This document shows positions 53,467 to 61,152 of a stretch of DNA of 64,000 nt, one piece after another. Source of the DNA: an uncultured Clostridia bacterium (GTDB lineage: Bacteria > Bacillota > Clostridia > Lachnospirales > CAG-274); the NCBI GenBank assembly GCA_947630725.1, contig CANRIS010000008.1, forward strand, positions 1 to 64,000, given 5' to 3'. The first letter of the stretch is position 1. Each line of letters starts with the position of its first letter. Under the pieces are notes generated by a model that did no database searches, was not told the origin of the DNA, and saw only the letters and a list, made by a program, of their open reading frames with translations. Made by a program: the position numbers and the translations under genes.

Positions 53467-54639
53467 TCAATAATATACTTTGTCGGCATATTTCAGAATG
53501 CTGTAGTCAATGCTTATGCCGAGCTTGTTTGCCGCCCCCTTGTTTATAATAATGTGGAGAGGAGCGTTATAGCTTTGGGGTATATCCTCACGCTTTTTGC
53601 CGCTCAATATACCTGCTGCGGTATTTACGAGAAATTCAGCCTTATCCCGGGGGCTGAACACTACCGATGCAAGGGGAGAGCCCTTCTGCAGAAACTCGTC
53701 TCCCGTCTGCGAAAAAACGGGTATGCACCTTATATAAAGTATGGAGCATATTTTTTCAGCCATTTTTTCGTCAGGCACCATTCCCGAATTTATCATAAAT
53801 GCGTCTATTCCGTTTTCGTCCGCAAGCTTAAGGGCGCTGTTTATATATTCGGCATAATATATGTCGGTATCCTCCGCCGAAGATACGCTTTCGTCCATTT
53901 TCAGGGAGCTTAAGGTTATGCCGAGAGACTTTGCCGCCGCAGCGTATCTGTCAATGTCTGCGGAAGCCTCGTCATAATAGACCATACCTAAATTTTTGAA
54001 ATCGCAGATATTCTTATAGAATGTGAGCTGACCCTTGCAGTCAGAGCAGTTTATATGTACAGAGAAATTTTTTTCATCGTATAAATTTTCGCTCACTGTC
54101 GTGTCGGAGGCTTCCGGCTCGGAGCCAAAGCCCGAAAGCACGGGAACCCTCCCACGGGATATGTTCTGAGCAAAAAGGGCTGAGTCTGCGCCGGGGCATA
54201 CTATAATATCGATCTTTTTTTCGTTTATGAGGTCATCAAGCTTTTTTTCGCAACTCTGCCTTGTATCCTCATTCAGATAAATGCACGCCTCGTTCGGAAA
54301 CTCCACATATCCGCCTGTATTTTTTTGTGAAAGATAGCCGACTATATCCCTGACATATACGTTTTCGGGGTCAAAGGGCAGCTCCTCGTCAATATTCAGC
54401 CAGCCGTCATTTTTCATTTTTCTGACTGCATAATACAACAGAGCGCCCGAGGAGCGGGAGGGGGCGTCGTCTACTATGGCGACCCCGAAGCTTTCTCCGT
54501 CGGAACGCTTGTCGGGCTTATATATGTTGTCGTGCAGACCCGATGTATACTGCTCCGCCTCCATAACGGCGTTGTCGTCCGTATGTACGCAGCCGCACAG
54601 ACAGAAAATAATAAATAGACTTAATAATATTTTTTTCAT
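53467..54639 (-). CDS. ABC-type substrate-binding lipoprotein (TrpX/BMP-like fold)
   Basis: About 390 residues: lipoprotein signal MKKILLSLFIIFCLCGCVHT and a type 1 periplasmic-binding fold, with FGVAIVDDAPSRSSGALLYY at the start, IDIIVCPGADSALFAQNISR, KNLGMVYYDEASADIDRYAA and a C-terminal APLHIIINKGAANKLGISI. That last piece is typical of the ABC_sub_bind (TrpX-like) family, ending in the PxxVxINxxxAxxLGI motif. No ABC permease or ATPase lies nearby, so it may present ligand to the membrane sensors of this operon. ATG 54639 matches the signal peptide; 54651 is possible. Confidence 0.75.
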   Translation of the reverse strand: MKKILLSLFIIFCLCGCVHTDDNAVMEAEQYTSGLHDNIYKPDKRSDGESFGVAIVDDAPSRSSGALLYYAVRKMKNDGWLNIDEELPFDPENVYVRDIVGYLSQKNTGGYVEFPNEACIYLNEDTRQSCEKKLDDLINEKKIDIIVCPGADSALFAQNISRGRVPVLSGFGSEPEASDTTVSENLYDEKNFSVHINCSDCKGQLTFYKNICDFKNLGMVYYDEASADIDRYAAAAKSLGITLSSLKMDESVSSAEDTDIYYAEYINSALKLADENGIDAFMINSGMVPDEKMAEKICSILYIRCIPVFSQTGDEFLQKGSPLASVVFSPRDKAEFLVNTAAGILSGKKREDIPQSYNAPLHIIINKGAANKLGISIDYSILKYADKVYY

Positions 54640-54681
54640 AGAATATAACATCTCTGATTTTTTTAATACGACAGTTTTATG

Positions 54682-56679
54682 TCAGAGTATTTTGAGTATA
54701 AGCATAGTTATATCGTCCCAAAGCTCTCTGCCGTTGTAGTGGAGCATAAGATCCCTGTCAACGGTCTCTGCAAGGGACAGAGCGGTATAATCCTCCGCAA
54801 CGGTTTTTCTCACAAGCTCCAAAAATCTTTCGTCCGAATAGAAGGTATCGTCTGCGCCCACAGCTTCGGGGATACCGTCTGTATAAATGAATATGCTTTC
54901 GCCCTTTTTGAGGGTAATGCTTTCGTCCTTATATCCGGTGTCCTCAAACAGTCCGAGAGGAAGGCTTACAGAGGCGTTGAGAAAATGAGGATCCTCATCG
55001 GATACTATGGGCTTGTTGTGACCTGCGTTGGCATATCTGAATACTCCCGTTTTTTTGTCGAGAACACCCAGAAATGCCGTTACAAACAGATTTTCGTCAT
55101 TGTTGCTGCAAAGTCTGTTGTTTATGCGTCTGAGAGTCTCGGCGGGGCCAAGATCCATTTCGCCGTATATCTGAACGAGTATTTTTGTCCTTACAGAGAA
55201 GAAGGATGCAGGCAGACCCTTGCCCGCCACATCGCCTACGAATACAAGAGTGTGATCCTCGTCTATGTCAAAGGCTGCATATACATCGCCGCCGACAATT
55301 TTGGCAGGCTTCATATGAGCATATACCTCGGCTCTGCTGTCGGAGGGGAAGTCGGTACTCATAATGGAAAGCTGTATTTTGGCAGCGGTCTCCATTTCGG
55401 CCTTTACTTTTTCCTGATCGGCGGTTATTTCCTTTATTTCAGCCAGATATTTTTTAGTGTTTTTGGACATTTCGTGGAAGGTTTCTGCCAAAAGCCCGAC
55501 CTCGTCATCGGTGTTTATATCGCTTGTGTCAATATCCATATTGCCCTTGCCGAAGCTTGCGACCTTTTTGCTGAGCGACAGAAGGGGGTCTACTATCGAA
55601 CGACCCATTCTGCTTGACATAATTGCAAACAAGGGCAAAAGCATCAGAGCTATCACTAAATATGCTGCGATAAAAATGAACAGCAGTCTGCCCGTATGGC
55701 TCCTTATGGCGTTGTTGTTGCGTTCAAAGCCCTCGCTGTAGGTGGATACCGTTTCGTGGAGCTGATTCATGGCAAATTCAAAGCATATGGTAAAGCTTTT
55801 GTCGGGCAGCTTGTAGGAGATCCAGCAGGAGTCATCGTCTATGTACATTTCGCCTGTACGGGTCAGATCGAATTTTTTGGATGCGCCTTCAAAATCGTTT
55901 CCGCAAATTACCTTTTCGCCATCGGAGGTTATGAGGGCGATCTCCTGTATGGTTTTGAAATCATTTTTAAGCAGCGAAGTATAGAGATTGTTTATTTCCA
56001 TACTTATAACGGTTATGCCCATAAATTTGTCGTTCACGACAATGGGAGAAACATAGTCTATCTTCTGTTTTCCCGTTACGGCGCCGTTTATTACGCCTGT
56101 CCACAGGGGAGCCTTGGTGTTTTTGCAGTCCTGATACCACTTTTCAAGACGAAGATCCTTATAGCTGTCGCCATAATTTTCGTGTGTTCCGTCAATGACA
56201 AGACCCGTTTCGGTCACCACAAATATGTCCAGATTGTCTAAATTTTCGGGATCATATTCGGAGTAGGTGCTTATATATTCTCTCAGGTCTGAAATACTGT
56301 TTATTTCGTCTATGGCGGCTTTCGTTTTTCCCTCGGCAAAGCCTACACCGTAGGAGACATCCACAGGCAGAGCATAATCGTCCGTATAGAGTATTTCGGC
56401 ATAGTTGGCTATGCTTTTGCCTATCACCTCGCAGCTTGTAAAATTGTGCATTATGATGTCGAGACACGACTGTCCCAGATCGTCCGCATAGCCCTTTAAT
56501 GCGCTGAAAAGAGAGTTGTATGTATCCTCTTCAAAATCGGAGTATATACTTTCGTTTTCGGACAGTATTATTCTGTTCTGAGAGAACATAAACACGACCG
56601 AAAGAACCATAAAAACAGCGGTGGCTGTCAGCAGTGTGAAAATTATGGTTTTTTTAATTTTTCTTTCAATAGAATTCAA
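54682..56679 (-). CDS. SpoIIE/RsbU-type PP2C phosphatase with sensor and HAMP domains
   Basis: 665 residues. A helix (about 12-32), a large extracellular double-Cache-like region (about 40-310, with NLDIFVVTETGLVIDGTHEN), a second helix (about 330-355), HAMP (about 356-410) and a PP2C-type phosphatase follow: IVGGDVYAAFDIDEDHTLVF, VGDVAGKGLPASFFSVRTKI, FRYANAGHNKPIV, IFIYTDGIPEAVG. Such enzymes dephosphorylate STAS proteins when a signal binds outside. The only STAS protein in view is the one encoded in the virD4 operon (40251), making it the natural candidate substrate (inference). The start is TTG 56679 behind AGGGTGA. Confidence 0.88.
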   Translation of the reverse strand: MNSIERKIKKTIIFTLLTATAVFMVLSVVFMFSQNRIILSENESIYSDFEEDTYNSLFSALKGYADDLGQSCLDIIMHNFTSCEVIGKSIANYAEILYTDDYALPVDVSYGVGFAEGKTKAAIDEINSISDLREYISTYSEYDPENLDNLDIFVVTETGLVIDGTHENYGDSYKDLRLEKWYQDCKNTKAPLWTGVINGAVTGKQKIDYVSPIVVNDKFMGITVISMEINNLYTSLLKNDFKTIQEIALITSDGEKVICGNDFEGASKKFDLTRTGEMYIDDDSCWISYKLPDKSFTICFEFAMNQLHETVSTYSEGFERNNNAIRSHTGRLLFIFIAAYLVIALMLLPLFAIMSSRMGRSIVDPLLSLSKKVASFGKGNMDIDTSDINTDDEVGLLAETFHEMSKNTKKYLAEIKEITADQEKVKAEMETAAKIQLSIMSTDFPSDSRAEVYAHMKPAKIVGGDVYAAFDIDEDHTLVFVGDVAGKGLPASFFSVRTKILVQIYGEMDLGPAETLRRINNRLCSNNDENLFVTAFLGVLDKKTGVFRYANAGHNKPIVSDEDPHFLNASVSLPLGLFEDTGYKDESITLKKGESIFIYTDGIPEAVGADDTFYSDERFLELVRKTVAEDYTALSLAETVDRDLMLHYNGRELWDDITMLILKIL

Positions 56680-56684
56680 TCAAA

Positions 56685-57533
56685 TCACCCTGTATAAATA
56701 ATATTTCCGTTAAGGTCGGTTATTTTTTTTAGCGCAATAACAAGTCTGAAACCGTTGTGGCAATAAACTATGCGCTCTTTGTCATAGCTCAGCTCCTCTT
56801 TTGAGGAGTGTCCCGAAGAAAGTATTCTGTTTCCGTATATTCGTTTGTTGTCACAAACAAAAAAAGCCCCGCTGTGCATAGATCTTGCCCTTATTTTTCT
56901 GTCGATATCCGAGGGAAAATCTGCGGGCTTTATTTCGTAGTCCGAAAATGTCATTGTGCGGCGGTATGAGCCGTCGGTGACCGTATATTTTATGCCTTGG
57001 CACCCTGTGAGAAAATTATACAGGCCGTCAAGAAGATGGGGTATCATATCCTCCGCCATATCAAGGACTTCAAGGGCGTTTTCGTTCCCCTTAAGCTTTA
57101 TGACGGCGTCCTCTATGACCTCTCCCAAGTCGATTTGGGTATTTACCCTGTGTATGCAGATAGATGTACCGCGCTCATCCAGAAGAACCGTCCACAGGTG
57201 AGGATGATGGCCTCTGTTTGTCCGCAGATCCCCCGGATGTATGTTATAAAAATCCATATGGGAGAGAATATCCGCCGTAAGTATAAAGGGGCAGGCGTTC
57301 ATAACAAAGCACTCTGCGTCCTTTATTTCGCTTATTCTCTGAGCAAGCTGCGCCTTTGTATCAATGATCTCAAGCTTCAGTCGGCTTTTGTATTTTTCGC
57401 CTGCCTCAAAGACATCGGGGCAGAGCCTTGACCTCGGAGAAAGAAAGTATTTTACATTGAATCTTTCGTCCGTCATAAGAGCGTCAAGGGCTCTTGTGCC
57501 GTAGCCCAGAAAGCCGACATCTATTTTTTTCAT
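56685..57533 (-). CDS. Formyltransferase-like protein
   Basis: A 282-residue protein with a methionyl-tRNA-formyltransferase-like catalytic domain. It begins KKIDVGFLGYGTRALDALMT, has CFVMNACPFILTADIL and the active-site segment FYNIHPGDLRTNRGHHPHLW (Asn, His and a later Asp in NTQIDLGEVIEDAV are the usual catalytic set). A C-terminal small domain follows. It is not Fmt itself: the tRNA-binding domain is different. Such enzymes formylate amino sugars or act on other amines using 10-formyl-THF. Finding it inside a signalling operon is unusual and suggests it makes or alters a signal or wall molecule (inference). Confidence 0.7.
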   Translation of the reverse strand: MKKIDVGFLGYGTRALDALMTDERFNVKYFLSPRSRLCPDVFEAGEKYKSRLKLEIIDTKAQLAQRISEIKDAECFVMNACPFILTADILSHMDFYNIHPGDLRTNRGHHPHLWTVLLDERGTSICIHRVNTQIDLGEVIEDAVIKLKGNENALEVLDMAEDMIPHLLDGLYNFLTGCQGIKYTVTDGSYRRTMTFSDYEIKPADFPSDIDRKIRARSMHSGAFFVCDNKRIYGNRILSSGHSSKEELSYDKERIVYCHNGFRLVIALKKITDLNGNIIYTG

Positions 57534-57550
57534 ATCCGTCTACTTCCTTA

Positions 57551-58258
57551 TCACAAAGAATTCATATAGCGTATAAATTTTCGCTGAAAGCTGTCGCAGT
57601 ATTTTCTGCCTATGGGCAGGACTGTGCCGTTGTTGAGATATATTTCGTTTTTTGAAAATTCGTCTATATATCTCAGGTTTACTATATAGCTGTTGTGGCA
57701 CCTGCAAAAGAACTCTCCGGGCAGCATACGCTCGATTTCGGTCATAGTCTGTCTGAAGGCGGTTTTGCCCTTTTCGGTATGTATATAGAGGCTGTGACCC
57801 ATTATTTCGATATAAATAATATCGCTCGTATTTATTGTATGCGATTTGTTCTTAAAGTTGAGCAGGATCTGAGAGGTGTTGTGATTTATGCGCAGATCTG
57901 CCGAAATTGCGGTATAAAGCATATTGAAGTCTACGGGCTTTATGAGAAAGTGTATAGGCTGTATGCTGTAGCCGTCCCTGAGATAAGTCTCGTGAGAGCT
58001 GACAAAGATGATGCTTGTCATATCGTTCTTTTTTCTCATTTCACGGGCAAGGTTTATGCCGTTTCGGTCGGTCAGCTCTATATCTAAAATAATGAGGTCA
58101 AAGCTGTTGCCTGTTTCTATCGAATTTTCGAGAGCCTCTCCGCTGCCGAAAGGAGTAATGTTGTACTCTATACCCTTAAAATTCAGAACCTCGGTACAGA
58201 GTCTGCACAGATCCTTTCTTATTATGCTTTCATCATCGCAGATTGCTACTTTATACAT
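57551..58258 (-). CDS. LytTR-family response regulator
   Basis: 235 residues: a receiver domain (about 1-120; acidic pair D8-D9, phospho-acceptor D59 in IILDIEL, FVSSHETYLRDG, FLIKPVD) and a LytTR DNA-binding domain (about 135-232; IIYIEIMGHSLYIHTEKGKT, then FCRCHNSYIVNLRYIDEFSK). It pairs with the GHKL kinase encoded 18 bases upstream. LytTR regulators bind pairs of 9-base direct repeats; I could not assign a target in the window. Confidence 0.92.
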   Translation of the reverse strand: MYKVAICDDESIIRKDLCRLCTEVLNFKGIEYNITPFGSGEALENSIETGNSFDLIILDIELTDRNGINLAREMRKKNDMTSIIFVSSHETYLRDGYSIQPIHFLIKPVDFNMLYTAISADLRINHNTSQILLNFKNKSHTINTSDIIYIEIMGHSLYIHTEKGKTAFRQTMTEIERMLPGEFFCRCHNSYIVNLRYIDEFSKNEIYLNNGTVLPIGRKYCDSFQRKFIRYMNSL

Positions 58259-58275
58259 AAGCGTTCAACTCCGTT

Positions 58276-59658
58276 TCACTCTCGGTTGGATTTCGGAGAG
58301 ATATTTTTGAGGGAGGTCTGCACCCTGAAAACACCGTTTCCGTAGTTTATATCAAGCAGAGAACAATATTTTTTGACTATGACGTTCATTTGTCTCATAC
58401 CAAAGCCGTGAACCGACTTGTTTGTTTTGGCGGTTTCAAACATACCCTGTTCGGAGTCCGAAACCACTATGGCGCCATTGTAGGAATTTTTGCAGCTTAT
58501 ATTGAGAAAGCCCTTGTTCAGTCCTGCCGTAAATTCTATAAACTTCTTTTTCTTTTCGGGCATAGACCTACAGGCTTCTATTGAGTTGTCAAGCATATTT
58601 ATGAGGAGCGAACAGAGGTCGCTGTCCGAAATATTAAGCTCCTCGGGTACGCTTATGTCAGCTCTGAAGCTTATGTTGTTTTCACGGGCTTTTTCAGCGG
58701 CGTTGCTGACGATGGCGTTTATTGTAAAATTTTCGCTGTAGTGAAATATGGCAAAATCCGAGAGCTGGTCGCTGAGTCTCTCTATATATCTGCCAAGCTC
58801 AGTTGTTTTTCCCTGTTTGTACATAAGACCCATGGCGATTATGTTGTTTTTCCATTCGTGGCGCATAGTCTGAGCATGATGGACGTTTCGCACCATGGAT
58901 TCATAATTTTTTCTTATGAGCTTGTTCTGTATCCCCAGAACCTGATTTTTTGTCATAGCCTGAGCATAGTTGTTGACGTGATATACATATGCGGCGACAA
59001 AGCTCACCACAAGGAGGTATAACACGGCGTTATATGCGATATAGCCGAAAAGCAGAGAGTCGGGGAGATCGTTTGCGGCGGCGCTTATATATTCGGGTAT
59101 GAATACTCCGAAGGCGACTCCGAAGAGATAGCGGAATACAAGCACTGCTGCGGCTGCCAGATTGAGCCATATAAAATATCGTATAAACTGTTTTTTTATG
59201 TTAAGTATAACATAGATTATGATAAGGACAAATATTGCAAGAAGTATATATTTGCTCGAAAGTATCGCATCCGGAACGGGAGGCAGAAAAAGACTGCCCT
59301 CCGCAAAGGCCATACGGTTCGCAGCCAGCAGCGCCGAGGCTGCTGAAGGTATGATGAGAGTATAGTCGGGGCTGCCTGCAAGCACGTTAAAAAGAAACAG
59401 ACCGCTCATCATTATGAATACAAACGAGAGCATACCTGCAGGAATTGCATAATAATTGGCGAAGCTCAGCACGCGGCGGTTTGTTTCGGGCGGTGTATTC
59501 GCATCTGTTTTGGACATATCAGCATATACCTCGGTATATTCGGAAAGAGGGTGATTTTCGGATGTTGAAAAATGTGTGAACTGATGTAAAAAGACAATTG
59601 TAGCCGTGCAGATAAGCACAAAAACAACAAGACAGATAAACTCTTTTTTGCCGAGCAT
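58276..59658 (-). CDS. GHKL sensor histidine kinase
   Basis: 460 residues: an N-terminal helix and short extracellular loop, about seven membrane helices (about 75-250), then a GHKL kinase with QTMRHEWKNNIIAMGLMYKQ (His phospho-acceptor region), LLINMLDNSIEACRSM (N box) and VHGFGMRQMNVIVKKY (G box). It is a shorter paralogue of the kinase at 49666, lacking its large extracellular domain. First gene of the seven-gene signalling operon. The ATG at 59658 has a GAGGAGG site and is preferred over an in-frame start at 59706 lying on the promoter. Confidence 0.88.
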   Translation of the reverse strand: MLGKKEFICLVVFVLICTATIVFLHQFTHFSTSENHPLSEYTEVYADMSKTDANTPPETNRRVLSFANYYAIPAGMLSFVFIMMSGLFLFNVLAGSPDYTLIIPSAASALLAANRMAFAEGSLFLPPVPDAILSSKYILLAIFVLIIIYVILNIKKQFIRYFIWLNLAAAAVLVFRYLFGVAFGVFIPEYISAAANDLPDSLLFGYIAYNAVLYLLVVSFVAAYVYHVNNYAQAMTKNQVLGIQNKLIRKNYESMVRNVHHAQTMRHEWKNNIIAMGLMYKQGKTTELGRYIERLSDQLSDFAIFHYSENFTINAIVSNAAEKARENNISFRADISVPEELNISDSDLCSLLINMLDNSIEACRSMPEKKKKFIEFTAGLNKGFLNISCKNSYNGAIVVSDSEQGMFETAKTNKSVHGFGMRQMNVIVKKYCSLLDINYGNGVFRVQTSLKNISPKSNRE

Positions 59659-59690
59659 CCTTATACCTCCTCTCCCAAAATTACAAGCAC

Positions 59691-59719
59691 ATTGTAGCAC
59701 AAACATTTTAAAAAAACAA
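59691..59719 (-). promoter_or_regulatory. Promoter of the signalling operon
   Basis: On the minus strand -35 TTGTTT (59714-59719), 17-base spacer, -10 TACAAT (59691-59696) with a TGC extension, about 33 bases before the ATG. Confidence 0.6.
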
Positions 59720-59792
59720 TAGCGTCAACGGCTGTGTGTCACAGACAGCGCATTTGACGGCACAAACGACATAATTTGAATGTATGAATAAA

Positions 59793-59832
59793 AAAAGTCC
59801 CTGTTTGTCATGGGACAAAAACAGGGACTTTT
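59793..59832 (-). terminator. Terminator after the PAP2 gene
   Basis: AAAAGTCCCTGTTT (59793-59806) pairs with AAACAGGGACTTTT (59819-59832); on the minus strand it is followed by a T-run. The arms are symmetric enough to work in both directions. Confidence 0.8.
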
Positions 59833-59882
59833 GCTTTGGGGTTTTTATTTGGGATTTTTATGCCGGAAGCCCTTGGCGGCTT

Positions 59883-60860
59883 TCAGGCTGTTTTGTTGAA
59901 AAAGCGTGAAAACTGCTTTATTATGGCAGGGGCGCCTGCTGTGAAATACATAAGGCAGATAAACTGCATAATTGCCTTTGCGAGGCCTGAGCCGAGACCC
60001 ATACCCACAAGGACATCGGCAGCCGAGCCCGAAAGCTCGCTCAGAACGGTATAAGTGAATACACAGAATACGGCTCTGAATATTCTTTCGGTGTTTCCTA
60101 TATCGGTCGAGAATTTTATAAAACGTCTTTCAATGAACCAGCCTACAAAAAGACCTATGCCGCTGCCTGCGGTTTTGTAGGAGTCAACAGCCATTTTGGA
60201 GCCTTCGACAATGACCTTTCCGTCTGCGCCTATGTCGGAGGGATAGCTTTTGAGAGCCGCATAAAGTATGAGGAGAACGCAGAACGCTACGCCCACGATC
60301 ATTGCGGCAACATCTGCTCCGGGCTTGTTTTCGATGACGGGCATAAGCTTTGTCATTATAAAAAGCACCGCTGCGCCTATCACAAGAGCAACAACAACGT
60401 CCTGTGGAGTGTGTACGCCGAGATAGTTTCTCGAAAAGGCTATGAGCAGCACAATAACAACTAAAATTATGCGCAGAACCTTTGAAAACTTATATTTGTC
60501 GCTTTTGTATGCCGCAAGTCCTCCCCAGAAGCTTGTGGCGTTTGCCGTGTGTCCACTGGGGAAGGAATATCCCGTTGCATCGGCCATAGCCTCGGGTACG
60601 GGGATTACCCTTGGGTCTCTTATCCACGGACGATAAACGCAAGCCGTTATTTTGATAAAACCGTTTATTATTCTGTTGGTATAAAGCGTAAACAAAAGAA
60701 ATATACCCTCTCTTTTGTCATAGCACCAGTATATCAGTCCTATCGCAAACATAAGAACAGACGTTTCGCCAAGCTTTGTTACAATTTCAAAAAATGTGTT
60801 TAAAATACCTCCCGTTGCTTCTCTTAAATTCTGAAGCAGAAGCAAATAGCTTATATCCAT
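59883..60860 (-). CDS. PAP2-family membrane phosphatase
   Basis: 325 residues with about eight membrane helices and the three PAP2 motifs: KITACVYRPW (Lys/Arg), SFPSGHTANA (catalytic His) and SRNYLGVHTPQDV (second His, Asp). The family removes phosphate from membrane lipids such as phosphatidate or undecaprenyl pyrophosphate at the outer face. The C-terminal extension of about 130 residues with extra helices is as in the long Firmicutes PAP2 group. The ATG at 60860 has a GAAAGGAG site. Its own promoter is likely at 60983-60988 (TATACT with TGG extension), with no gene in the leader. Confidence 0.88.
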   Translation of the reverse strand: MDISYLLLLQNLREATGGILNTFFEIVTKLGETSVLMFAIGLIYWCYDKREGIFLLFTLYTNRIINGFIKITACVYRPWIRDPRVIPVPEAMADATGYSFPSGHTANATSFWGGLAAYKSDKYKFSKVLRIILVVIVLLIAFSRNYLGVHTPQDVVVALVIGAAVLFIMTKLMPVIENKPGADVAAMIVGVAFCVLLILYAALKSYPSDIGADGKVIVEGSKMAVDSYKTAGSGIGLFVGWFIERRFIKFSTDIGNTERIFRAVFCVFTYTVLSELSGSAADVLVGMGLGSGLAKAIMQFICLMYFTAGAPAIIKQFSRFFNKTA

Positions 60861-61089
60861 AAAGAGGTCTCCTTTCTTATAAAAATTTTGTTTTGGATAG
60901 TTGATGTATCCCAAAAGCTTTCTTTGTCACGGAACGATATGTGCCTGCGGCAAAGCAAAGCCTTTGATATGTAATTTATATAAGTATACCATAAAGATTC
61001 ATACAAAACAAAGGATTTTACGCTCTCAAAACATAATTTTATGACGGCTGCGGTGTTTTGGCGTATACTCATATATAAATTCATATATA

Positions 61090-61141
61090 AAAATAAAAGG
61101 CAGGCGTACCGATATGAAATAAGCACGGCACGTCTGCCTTT
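61090..61141 (-). terminator. Terminator after the 5'-nucleotidase gene
   Basis: AAAGGCAG..CGT (61096-61107) pairs with ACGTCTGCCTTT (61130-61141) with one wobble. On the minus strand a T-rich tail follows. Confidence 0.7.
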
Positions 61142-61152
61142 ATGTCGTATTT

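Noticed and set aside
54679..55617. Open frame of 312 codons on the + strand
   Set aside because: Antisense to the phosphatase gene in a fixed codon phase and with no recognisable domain; a shadow of the real gene.
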